A DNA stretch of 64,000 nucleotides, taken from the NCBI GenBank assembly GCA_020634855.1, contig JACKAU010000006.1, positions 434,001 to 498,000 on the forward strand, written 5' to 3'. The notes under the pieces are model-generated. The model was not told the origin of the DNA, did no database searches, and saw only the letters and a list, made by a program, of their open reading frames with translations. Every line of letters starts with the position of its first letter. Within the stretch, counting starts at the first letter, position 1. Position numbers and translations under genes: made by a program. Positions 56,666 through 64,000 of the stretch are shown one piece after another. The DNA is from Anaerolineales bacterium (GTDB lineage Bacteria > Chloroflexota > Anaerolineae > 4572-78 > J111).

Positions 56666-57949
56666 TTAAAACAGCTTCTCAGACTTTAACCTTGCCACGC
56701 TTTCTTCGATCAAGGCCAATATGGTCGCGACTTCTTCATCATCTGGTTGCTGGGCTGCCCATAGCGGTAACAAAATTTCGGCGAGAGGTAGGTCCTGCTT
56801 TAACACCAATGGCTCTATAATAGCCAGCGCTGCGGCCGCTCCAATAGCGTAGCGGTGGGGAGTTATACCCTGAGACAGCGCCAGCCGCATCGTGCCGATT
56901 AGGCGGTCATCCCAACCGAGTTTGCGGCGGGGATCACGGCCAACCCGCTCAACGGTATCGCGCAGGTAGGGATTCATCATCCGTTGTAACAAATCATCGA
57001 CGTAATGACGGTAGCCGGCCGGGGTAAACAGGGAATCTTGGCCACCATACTTACGAATAAGGGACTGGCCCGACTCCTCAAGAAACGCGGCGCGGAGAAA
57101 AGGTATCGCGCCTGGAACCGCTTTTAGCTCTGACAGCCGCTCAACACCGCTCATCCTACCCAGGTAAGCGGCCAGCGCGTGGGTGGCATTGTGGCCATAC
57201 AATTTAGCTTCTTCAAAGGGCTGAAGGTTATCTTTTTCTTCAAAAACGGCAATTCCGCGCCGAAAAAAGGGATGGAAGGCATCAAAATGGGCTTTTGTGA
57301 TCAGAATTCGGTTAAATGCCTCCACTAAGAATGCTCGCTGCTCACTTGGGGTTACTGGCGTCAACCGCTGTTCTTGAATTTCCGCCCCATCGGTGATGAC
57401 GCCGCTCATTTTGCCGATGACGGTATTGAGAAACCGCACTCGAGAGCGCACGGCGTCTTGGTCGCGCGGCGGGATGGCGTCCATCACAGTTGCTTCCAAA
57501 ATTTGGGCGGCTCGATGGTGATTTTCGGCGGCATAAATCACGCAGCGAGGCCCGTTAACGGCCACCTTTCGGCGTAATCCTTCGGCTAATACCCGATGCA
57601 AACTATGCGGCTCATCGGTGGCGTAGAAGGTTACGCTGGGTATAGCCGTACCGATTTCCTCCGCCGCGACGATTGCGTCGATCAGCCGTTCACGATCAGT
57701 CTCGACAGCCGGATTTTCGATCTCGACCGGACCAACGGCGGCGGATGAGACTCGATCCGGCTGGGCGATGTTGATGGCGTAACGATGGTTAGTTTGGCGA
57801 ACGCGCTCAACCACCTCCGGCACAATCTCGGCGACGACCAACCGCCGAAACGCGCCGGAGTGATAAGCTTCATATAAAAATAAGCCGGCCTGGATCGCGC
57901 CGAATCCAAAACCGACGTAAGTTCGAGTTCCATTAAGCGTCATGCTCAA
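56666..57949 (-). CDS. mannitol-1-phosphate-dehydrogenase-like polyol dehydrogenase
   Basis: A 427-residue member of the long-chain polyol dehydrogenase family. The N-terminal Rossmann loop is YVGFGFGAIQAGLFLYEAY (~11-29). RVRFLNTVIGKMSGV, DGAEIQEQRL, then FEEAKLYGHNATHALAAYLG (~252-271), where the Lys and the His are the family's catalytic residues (K...N..H..xxYxG). GWDDRLIGTMRLALSQGITP supports the C-terminal domain. Substrate could be mannitol 1-phosphate, another sugar alcohol phosphate or a related acid. Its start is separated by 32 bp from the malQ stop, both on the minus strand, so the two may be co-transcribed. Confidence 0.82.
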   Translation of the reverse strand: MSMTLNGTRTYVGFGFGAIQAGLFLYEAYHSGAFRRLVVAEIVPEVVERVRQTNHRYAINIAQPDRVSSAAVGPVEIENPAVETDRERLIDAIVAAEEIGTAIPSVTFYATDEPHSLHRVLAEGLRRKVAVNGPRCVIYAAENHHRAAQILEATVMDAIPPRDQDAVRSRVRFLNTVIGKMSGVITDGAEIQEQRLTPVTPSEQRAFLVEAFNRILITKAHFDAFHPFFRRGIAVFEEKDNLQPFEEAKLYGHNATHALAAYLGRMSGVERLSELKAVPGAIPFLRAAFLEESGQSLIRKYGGQDSLFTPAGYRHYVDDLLQRMMNPYLRDTVERVGRDPRRKLGWDDRLIGTMRLALSQGITPHRYAIGAAAALAIIEPLVLKQDLPLAEILLPLWAAQQPDDEEVATILALIEESVARLKSEKLF

Positions 57950-57981
57950 ATCTTATCATTGCTAAATTTAATTGATCGATA

Positions 57982-59529
57982 CTATGCCCGGCCAAATCGA
58001 CGGGCGGCATCACGGAGGATACCCTCTGTCCAATCATTGACGGCCTCAGTTCGGTAGCGCCATTTCCAATTACCAAAGGCGCTGCCGGGCGTATTCATGC
58101 GGGCATCGCTATCTAACCGCAGGAGATCCTGCATCGGGATGATCGCCCAGTTACAAACCGATGACCAAGCTAATTGATTCATGACCCAGACCACATCATT
58201 ATCATAAATGTGGGCCTTCTCCCGCATGAAGTAATCATTTATCGCCACCTTATCCCACTCAGGGAGCTTCTTATACCAGCCCAGCGTTGTATCATTATCA
58301 TGCGTACCGGTGTAGACAATGGCATTGGGTTTGTGATTATGGGGTAGGAACGGGTTGGTTGCGTCAAGGCCGCCGTCCAGGCTGACAAAGGCAAATTGCA
58401 AGACCTTCATTCCGGCAAAGTTGAAATGATCGCGTAAATGTCTAACTTCGTTTGGAATAATACCCAAATCTTCAACAATAATCGGTAAATCCTCTAATTC
58501 TTGCCGGACGGCGTCGAAAAACTCGTAACCGGGCGCTTTTATCCACTGTCCATGCACGGCTGTGTCTGCATGAGCTGGGATTTCCCAGTATGACTCAAAT
58601 CCTCTAAAATGATCGACACGCACCACATCGACCATTGAAAGTATCGAATTTAGACGATTTAGCCACCACTTAAAGCCATTATTACGCATATTATGCCAGT
58701 TATATAAGGGATTACCCCATCTTTGACCAGTTTGGCTAAAGAAGTCCGGTGGAATACCGGCTACAACTCGGGGACGTCCTTGGTCATCCAGCAAAAACAA
58801 ATGTCGATCAGCCCATACATCGGCACTGTCCTCGGCTACAAATATGGGAATATCACCAATAATTTGGATGCCGAGTTCGTTGGCATAGCGACGTAGATTG
58901 GCCCACTGCTGATAAAAATAGAATTGGATCACTTTTTTGACAGCGATGGCCTGGCTGTGTTCTTCGGACCACTGCTCCAGAGCATCATCGTGACGTAAAC
59001 GTAATTCTGGGGGCCAATAGCGATTCCAGGTCCCATCAACCTTTTCCTGTATCGCCTGCTGATCAAAGTATTCCTTTATTGTCATGAATGTGGCAAAATC
59101 ATCCAGCCAGGAGGCTTGATCAGCGCAAAAAGCTTCGAACTCAGATTTACGGTGGGTAGTTGCATTAGCTAAAAAGTTGCGAGCTGCTTTATTAAGCAAC
59201 GGCATCTTCCATTCAATTACCCGCGTATACTCGATGAAATCGGGATTGAAGGCCGGAACATCGGCCAGATCGGCTGCCTCTAAATCGCCGTCCGCCACCA
59301 GTTTATCCAGACTAATCAGCAGCGGATTCCCGGCAAACGAAGACAACGAGGCATAAGGCGAGTCGCCCACTCCGGTTGGTCCCAGCGGCAAAATCTGCCA
59401 CAATGACTGTCTGCCGGCTGCCAAAAAGTCCACAAAGCGATAAGCCTCAGGCCCCAGATCGCCAATACCGTACGGTCCGGGAAACGAGGTCGGGTGCAGT
59501 AAAATCCCACTGGCGCGTCTTAATTCCAT
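57982..59529 (-). CDS. malQ: 4-alpha-glucanotransferase
   Basis: A 515-residue GH77 amylomaltase that transfers alpha-1,4-glucan segments in maltodextrin/glycogen metabolism. Motifs: ASGILLHPTSFPGPYGIGDL, WQILPLGPTGVGDSPYAS, IIGDIPIFVAEDSADVW, VVRVDHFRGFESYWEIPA with the nucleophile Asp (~295), IIVEDLGIIPNEV with the acid/base Glu (~343) and VYTGTHDNDTTLGWY with the third Asp (~397). Normal length. AAAGGAGAA precedes the ATG at 59529. With TreS at 25.6 kb and the phosphohexomutase at 2.6 kb it fits storage-glucan and maltose turnover. Confidence 0.96.
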   Translation of the reverse strand: MELRRASGILLHPTSFPGPYGIGDLGPEAYRFVDFLAAGRQSLWQILPLGPTGVGDSPYASLSSFAGNPLLISLDKLVADGDLEAADLADVPAFNPDFIEYTRVIEWKMPLLNKAARNFLANATTHRKSEFEAFCADQASWLDDFATFMTIKEYFDQQAIQEKVDGTWNRYWPPELRLRHDDALEQWSEEHSQAIAVKKVIQFYFYQQWANLRRYANELGIQIIGDIPIFVAEDSADVWADRHLFLLDDQGRPRVVAGIPPDFFSQTGQRWGNPLYNWHNMRNNGFKWWLNRLNSILSMVDVVRVDHFRGFESYWEIPAHADTAVHGQWIKAPGYEFFDAVRQELEDLPIIVEDLGIIPNEVRHLRDHFNFAGMKVLQFAFVSLDGGLDATNPFLPHNHKPNAIVYTGTHDNDTTLGWYKKLPEWDKVAINDYFMREKAHIYDNDVVWVMNQLAWSSVCNWAIIPMQDLLRLDSDARMNTPGSAFGNWKWRYRTEAVNDWTEGILRDAARRFGRA

Positions 59530-59714
59530 AATAAATTCTCCTTTGAAAATAGGTTTCGTAGAACAAATCGCCGATTCGACTGAGTTTGGCCCAATCAGCC
59601 ACTTATCCGACGATGCGCGTCTCTCTCGTGGCTGAATTATAATTTTTTCTCAGGATTGGTTAAATTTGGCGAACTCGGATTAACCTCAGATCAGGGTCCG
59701 GGGGCGTCGATACT

Positions 59715-60485
59715 TTAGCCGGTGAGCCTTATCGCCATCACTATAGTAACTAACAAGGCAACCTCCACCACTTCACAAATTGTACCATAGATGTCGCCGG
59801 TCAAACCACCTATTCGGACTACGGCCAGTCGAGCCACCAGAATGGTGACCAGCCAGGTAACGGCCAGCAGCCCCAGACCGAGCCAGCCCCATAGCAGCAG
59901 CACCGTTAACGCGGCAACGCCTGAAGCGGCAGCAACCTGCGGCCAGCCCAGCCCTTGTCCAAAAAAGACGCTTAATCCCTCTTTGCGAGCCAGTGGATAG
60001 CGAGCCATACTCCAGGTCATCGCCCAGCGGGCCAGTGTGGGAACGGTTAGCAAAGCCGCCCAACGCCGTGAGTCGGGGATAGCGATCAGCCCGTTGAATT
60101 TGATGAGCAGCAACAGAACAACACCGACTACAGCAAAGGCGCCTACCCGACTGTCCTTCATAATCTCCAGCCGTCGCGCCCGATCGCGAGGTGGCAGCAA
60201 ACCGTCACAGGCATCCATAAATCCATCGAGATGGAGCATGCCGGTTAGGCTAACCCAAACAGCCAGTAGCAACGCTGTCGCCAGGCCGGTCGGCAATCCC
60301 CCTCTCAACAGTAGATCAAGCGCCGTCAGGATCGCGCCCAAAATCAGGCCGACCAGCGGGTAGAATGCGGTTGATTTGCCGGGGGGTCGATCGTAATCTT
60401 CGGGAAAGAGCGGCAGCGGGACCGCGGTCAAAAGCCGCCAGGCTGAAGCAAAGTCAATTACGAAATTTTGGAGGGGGTTTTTCAA
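59715..60485 (-). CDS. cobS: adenosylcobinamide-GDP ribazoletransferase
   Basis: A 256-residue membrane enzyme that completes cobalamin by joining adenosylcobinamide-GDP and alpha-ribazole. Family motifs: FYPLVGLILGAIL (~41-53), TGMLHLDGFMDACDGLLPPR (~81-100, Asp-rich metal site), RLEIMKDSRVGAFAVVGVVL (~106-125) and LARWAMTWSMARYPLARKEG (~150-169). Six to seven hydrophobic stretches. No other cob or cbi gene is in the window, so it is a stand-alone cobS. The promoter and the following spacer (to 59530) hold no further gene. Confidence 0.94.
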   Translation of the reverse strand: MKNPLQNFVIDFASAWRLLTAVPLPLFPEDYDRPPGKSTAFYPLVGLILGAILTALDLLLRGGLPTGLATALLLAVWVSLTGMLHLDGFMDACDGLLPPRDRARRLEIMKDSRVGAFAVVGVVLLLLIKFNGLIAIPDSRRWAALLTVPTLARWAMTWSMARYPLARKEGLSVFFGQGLGWPQVAAASGVAALTVLLLWGWLGLGLLAVTWLVTILVARLAVVRIGGLTGDIYGTICEVVEVALLVTIVMAIRLTG

Positions 60486-60513
60486 GAGAGTTTTTTACCT
60501 GGAACAACAAAAG

Positions 60514-61665
60514 TTAACCTACAACACAAAACCCCAATTGGTTAGTGATTGCGTCAAAAGAATATTTAACCAGCTTCATATTATTCCATTCTAATGAGCG
60601 AGCAGGTCTCACACCGATAGTATATTTTCTATTCCCCACCGCTTGTTTATGTTGCACAATATCTTCCCCAAATTCATGAGCAATCAAAAAGGCGTTGATC
60701 ATAGCATAATCTCCAAAACAATACTCATCTTTGACCCAATCAACGTACTTTAGGAGTTGATCAACATCCTCAACCTTGGCCGCGTCTCTTTTGATTTCAC
60801 CCACGAGGAAACGGGACTTGGTGGGCTTGAAATTGGCCAAGTAAGCATACCCGAACAAATCCATCTTATCCATGTAATCGATGGGCTTAAATGGCGAGGC
60901 AATGACCTGATGCGACAAATAATCCCAATCACCAAATATCTCCACCGTTGGACAATGCTTGATCGATAATTGATGAAGAATGCCGGCTTCTACGGCCATC
61001 TCATGCTTTAAGCCGGCGTCGCTAGCGCAGCTACTTAAAACTGAGGCGATGCCCCTGTTCAGTTCATATTCTGGCGAAACTCGCTCTGCTATCTGTCTAT
61101 GACTGGGGTGAAATGGGAAGATACCGCTATCCTGCACATCGGCAGACAAGATGCTTTGGTTTCGTTTCAAAATGATGTCACGAAAGGCTTGATTTTCCTC
61201 ATCATCAAATTTGATAAACGACAGTTTCCAGAAAGCTCTTAACATTTTGAAGGCGAAAGGATTGGAGGCCAACACATCATCCATATCGATACCATCCCTA
61301 AAAAAGTAGGGATCAGGCTCAAAAATACAGATGCATCGTTGATCGACGCTAAATTGATCTTCGTCCCACAACAGCGTCGATTTTATCTGAGTATAATCAA
61401 ATTGCTGTGGCTGACCGGCACCCGGAAAATTAAAGAATTTGCAGTCTGATTGCAGACTGACCAGTTTTCCGATGCCATAAATCTTTCGTTTAATGAAAAA
61501 ATAGATATTGTCTCCGGCTTGCATCGTCGAATAGTCGGCAAAGGTGCCTTCGTGATGCGTTTGCCAGCCACGAGTGGGGGGCGACAATTTGGTGGCATAT
61601 ACTCCATTTAGAGTATAGAGGTGTAACGACTCAAGGCTGTCAAGACTGAAGATGTAACCGGCCAT
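60514..61665 (-). CDS. candidate type II restriction endonuclease (PD-(D/E)XK fold)
   Basis: A 383-residue protein, 14 bp downstream of a Dam-like methylase gene. The N-terminal part (~1-75) resembles a PUA/EVE-like fold: MQAGDNIYFFIKRKIYGIGK. Residues ~215-315 carry a PD-(D/E)XK nuclease signature: Glu222-type helix HEMAVEAGILHQLSIK, Asp269 in MDLFGYAYLANF, the strand FLVGEIKRDAA with Glu290-x-Lys292, and QLLKYVDWVKDEY with the Gln303/Tyr307 of NucS- and RecB-like nucleases. The recognition sequence is unknown; GATC is suggested only by the neighbouring methylase. GGAG lies 8 bases before the ATG at 61665. Alternatives are a NucS-like or DUF91-like repair nuclease. Confidence 0.62.
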   Translation of the reverse strand: MAGYIFSLDSLESLHLYTLNGVYATKLSPPTRGWQTHHEGTFADYSTMQAGDNIYFFIKRKIYGIGKLVSLQSDCKFFNFPGAGQPQQFDYTQIKSTLLWDEDQFSVDQRCICIFEPDPYFFRDGIDMDDVLASNPFAFKMLRAFWKLSFIKFDDEENQAFRDIILKRNQSILSADVQDSGIFPFHPSHRQIAERVSPEYELNRGIASVLSSCASDAGLKHEMAVEAGILHQLSIKHCPTVEIFGDWDYLSHQVIASPFKPIDYMDKMDLFGYAYLANFKPTKSRFLVGEIKRDAAKVEDVDQLLKYVDWVKDEYCFGDYAMINAFLIAHEFGEDIVQHKQAVGNRKYTIGVRPARSLEWNNMKLVKYSFDAITNQLGFCVVG

Positions 61666-61679
61666 ACGTTATCTCCAGT

Positions 61680-62555
61680 CTAGAAATTGATTATGAGGGA
61701 TTCTTTAATATTTCCGCGACCATTGGCATCGGAATTGACCGCCCGTTTGGCGTAGACCACCTCTATTTTAAACGACTTATACAATTCCCGAATAAACTCG
61801 GTATAAGAGTTGCTCAACATACAGAGGCAGCCTTTTTCGGTTAAGGTTGTAAAAACATCGGCCAAATCCCGCTGGTCTTGATCGCCAAAATTGCTAGCCG
61901 TGTAACTGGTAAAACTCGCTGTTTTACTGAGCGGATCATACGGGGGATCGAAATAGATGAAATCCCCTTTTTGAGCAGCGGTTAAAAGCTGGCGAAAATC
62001 CCCCACTTCGAGAGAAACGTTTTGCAAGGCGACGCTGGCGGCGGCTAAAACTGCCTCGTACAGAATGCGCGGGTTTTTGTAGCTCCCCATTGGCACATTA
62101 AACTGGCCTTTACTGTTGACTCGATATAGCCCGTTATAGCAGGTCTTGTTCAGATAAATGGTTCGGGCCGCCCGTTCGACATCCGTCAAATCGACATTTT
62201 CTCGATCAAGCCGTCTGACTCGATAATAATAATCCTTGGAATGCTTTTTCTTGTGCTCGGCTAGCAAACCAATCAACGCGTCTACTTGATCTCTAACCAC
62301 TCGATACGCATTGATCAACTCCTCATTGTTATCGAATAAACAAACGTGTTGAGGCAAACGATTTGAATTCCACAAATGAAAGAAAACGGCCCCACCACCG
62401 ACAAACGGCTCAATGTATCGATTGAACTCGGCTGGAAAGTAGGCTTCATATTGCGCCAGAAGCTGCTGCTTACCGCCAACCCACTTTAAAAAGGGTTTGG
62501 CCTCTTTAGGCGTTGTCTCAGTTGAAAAAGATTTTTCGGGGAACGATAAGGACAT
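61680..62555 (-). CDS. Dam-like N6-adenine DNA methyltransferase (D12 class)
   Basis: A 291-residue amino-methyltransferase of the alpha/D12 class. FLKWVGGKQQLLAQYEAYFP (~22-41) is motif X, YIEPFVGGGAVFFHLW (~47-62) is the SAM motif I, GDFIYFDPPYDPLSKTASF (~197-215) is catalytic motif IV with DPPY, and TIYLNKTCYNGLYRVNSKG and FNVPMGSYKNP are typical of Dam and DpnM. GATC is the likely target (family inference). The ATG at 62555 is used rather than the TTG one codon upstream. It forms a pair with the putative endonuclease gene 14 bp downstream, so together a restriction-modification system; the methylase-first order is common. Confidence 0.92.
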   Translation of the reverse strand: MSLSFPEKSFSTETTPKEAKPFLKWVGGKQQLLAQYEAYFPAEFNRYIEPFVGGGAVFFHLWNSNRLPQHVCLFDNNEELINAYRVVRDQVDALIGLLAEHKKKHSKDYYYRVRRLDRENVDLTDVERAARTIYLNKTCYNGLYRVNSKGQFNVPMGSYKNPRILYEAVLAAASVALQNVSLEVGDFRQLLTAAQKGDFIYFDPPYDPLSKTASFTSYTASNFGDQDQRDLADVFTTLTEKGCLCMLSNSYTEFIRELYKSFKIEVVYAKRAVNSDANGRGNIKESLIINF

Positions 62556-62686
62556 CAAACTGCGCTTTCAACTTGCAACAATCAACAAAGCAAATACTGT
62601 CTAATCGCTATTATAGTACAGATGTTCGTGAACCACAATTGACGTAAAGTTAAGCGCTATCCACTCTATAAAATTTAGAAACACTC

Positions 62687-63859
62687 TCAATTCTCTTCCC
62701 GTATGGTCTTAGCCCCAACAAACTCAGCGACCCGCTCGATCTCGGCCTCAATCAGCGTTATTACGGCCGGATCGACCTCTGTCAACAACTGCCAAGTGAG
62801 CGTAGACTGCGCCGCGCTCTGATCCCAACCCCAGAGACCAACGATCTGCCCGTTAACCAGAATGGTAGGTTTAGCCGCGCCGGCGCTGTTGAACACACGC
62901 CGCTGTAAGGTCTGATCGCTGAAGTAGCGGGCGCGGCTGGCTCGATGCGCGATCACAAATGGATCATCGGCCGGGAGAACATTCACTACCGGCTCGGCGG
63001 GGGGATCAATGCTCCTCAGTGCATCGATCTGGCTCTTGAGCAGCAGCAGTATCCCGGAACTGCCCTGAACCATGGCCATCGTCATCTCACCGGCCAGAGC
63101 GCCAATTGCCCGAGCCGTTTCGCTTTTGCCAAAGCCGGTCCAAAAGCTGACGTCCGCCTCGGTGGCCGGGCCGAAGGCGGCCAAGTAGCGACGCACAAGC
63201 GTTTTCTGGGCTTCGGCCTCGCTAGGAACGGCCGTCAAATCGAGATCGGGATACCAGTGATTCAGCAGGCCGTAGACGGGTGACTCGCTGCGCCAGTCGG
63301 TCGATCGGTTGGCTGCGTAAAGCCGGCCATTGGCCACCAGCCAACGCAGCGCTAAGACGACATTGGTGGTTTCCGTTACCCGCCCACCCCGGCTGGTTTG
63401 GGTTAGCCGTTTTACCGAGCCGACCGGCAGCTGGGCCATAATCGTCTTGATATCCAATGGCATATCGCTCACCATCGGGACGATAAGGTCACCTAAGGCT
63501 TCAATGTCCGCATTATGCTCGATGCCCCACAACCGAAACTCGGCATTAAAATCTTTGTTGCGCTGTCGAGCTGTGGCCGCGTAAAAGGTCGGGTAATGAT
63601 CGGCTTTTATTATGAAGGGAGCGCCGCGCATAAGCGAATTCTTAAGAAGAAGTCGCGCCCGCTCTAATGCCGTGAGTAGATCATCGGGCGAAAAATTGGC
63701 CAGCCGCGCTTGTATAGCCAAAAATGAGGTGGTAGACGGATCGGCGGGCAAGGCCACAATATCTTGGACCAGTTGTGATAGATCGCTTACCTGCCGAGTC
63801 GATAAATAATTTTTTTGGAGAATAAAGTGCCTGGCCTGAGCTAACGTCACACTAATCAT
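62687..63859 (-). CDS. winged-helix DNA-binding protein of the AlkZ/YcaQ (HTH_42) family
   Basis: A 390-residue member of the HTH_42 family, which includes DNA glycosylases acting on bulky or crosslinked adducts. LAQARHFILQKNYLS near the N-terminus, RAPFIIKADHYPTFYAATA-like (RGAPFIIKADHYPTF, ~80-94), RLTQTSRGGRVTETTN, WLVANGRLYAAN, the second winged helix RYLAAFGPATEADVSFWTGF (~225-244) and LPADDPFVIAHRASRARYF with VNGQIVGLWGWDQ at the C-terminus follow the family. The QxQ catalytic motif of AlkZ proteins is not clearly seen, so glycosylase activity is uncertain. GGAGG lies five bases before the ATG at 63859; an upstream start 27 bp away is less likely. The last 140 bases of the window show no gene. 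Confidence 0.82.
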   Translation of the reverse strand: MISVTLAQARHFILQKNYLSTRQVSDLSQLVQDIVALPADPSTTSFLAIQARLANFSPDDLLTALERARLLLKNSLMRGAPFIIKADHYPTFYAATARQRNKDFNAEFRLWGIEHNADIEALGDLIVPMVSDMPLDIKTIMAQLPVGSVKRLTQTSRGGRVTETTNVVLALRWLVANGRLYAANRSTDWRSESPVYGLLNHWYPDLDLTAVPSEAEAQKTLVRRYLAAFGPATEADVSFWTGFGKSETARAIGALAGEMTMAMVQGSSGILLLLKSQIDALRSIDPPAEPVVNVLPADDPFVIAHRASRARYFSDQTLQRRVFNSAGAAKPTILVNGQIVGLWGWDQSAAQSTLTWQLLTEVDPAVITLIEAEIERVAEFVGAKTIREEN

Positions 63860-64000
63860 GGAGTCCTCCGGTTCACTGTTTACCAACCTATTATAACATG
63901 AGATGGTCTACCCTCTACCCCCAAAAACTAAGCCAGAGGTTACGTCCTACGTACCACACCAGCAATTCTCATTGCGGCCTAAGATTGGTCCAGTTTTCCT
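63860..64000. other. terminal spacer, no gene seen
   Basis: 141 bp upstream of the AlkZ-like gene; AT/pyrimidine-rich, presumably holding its promoter. No coding frame or repeat recognised. Confidence 0.4.

Noticed and set aside
1..64000. tRNA, rRNA or integrase/attachment sites
   Set aside because: No T-loop/anticodon-arm patterns, rRNA stretches, or transposase and integrase genes were recognised in any spacer.

Overview
The window most likely comes from a Chloroflexota bacterium of the Anaerolineae/Caldilineae type. This is inference from gene content and style: secreted proteins carrying a YLPLV-like motif, ELWxxDGT repeats, a trehalose/sucrose block, strong AAAGGAGA ribosome binding sites, and spacers full of palindromic dispersed repeats. 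There are no rRNA or tRNA genes and no marker gene that would fix the lineage. Gene-dense parts are moderately GC-rich (GCCGGC is common); 33.4-36.5 kb is clearly AT-richer and looks accessory.

Layout. 0-1.35 kb: 5' part of a DUF11-repeat surface protein (minus strand, runs off the window). 1.6-8.4 kb (plus): DUF3592 membrane protein, phosphohexomutase, TatD nuclease, long-chain polyprenyl synthase and two glycosyltransferases. 8.4-12.4 kb: a TPP riboswitch with its own terminator, then thiN, an MTH1187-type thiamine-binding protein and a ThiX/ThiY/ThiZ-like ABC importer. 12.5-16 kb: a phosphoribosyltransferase, a 570-bp spacer rich in hairpins, an orphan OmpR-type response regulator and a ParB-like protein with an internal duplication. 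16.1-27.3 kb (minus): a disaccharide block with TreS, a HAD phosphatase/glycoside hydrolase fusion, a sucrose-phosphate-synthase-type GT4, a sucrose-phosphatase-like gene broken by an in-frame TGA, a GT4/GalT-like fusion, a uridine-kinase-like kinase and a PfkB sugar kinase. 28-33.4 kb (plus): HD hydrolase, methyltransferase-like protein, type II DAHP synthase, remnant of an SRPBCC gene, MscS channel with a cyclic-nucleotide-binding domain.

33.4-43.3 kb is an accessory zone of surface proteins: a frameshifted secreted LAS-type peptidase, an unknown protein, a 41-bp tandem repeat array, a pentapeptide/PKD membrane protein, a small membrane protein, an RDD protein and an ELWxxDGT-repeat protein. 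Three of these genes are preceded by the same promoter module with identical internal spacing, which is the most striking undescribed regulatory signal in the window.

43.3-64 kb: glycerophosphodiester phosphodiesterase, MocR-type regulator, small proteins, panD, a heterodimeric ABC exporter with one degenerate ATP site, a Ser/Thr kinase fused to a formylglycine-generating-enzyme domain, a GT/epimerase pair, cupin, polyol dehydrogenase, MalQ, CobS, a candidate restriction-modification pair (Dam-like methylase plus PD-(D/E)XK nuclease) and an AlkZ-like winged-helix protein.

Together, TreS, the SPS-type enzymes, MalQ, phosphohexomutase, PfkB kinase and polyol dehydrogenase suggest compatible-solute and storage-sugar metabolism. 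The thiamine block is a self-contained uptake and activation operon. Most spacers longer than 100 bp hold palindromic repeats rather than genes.
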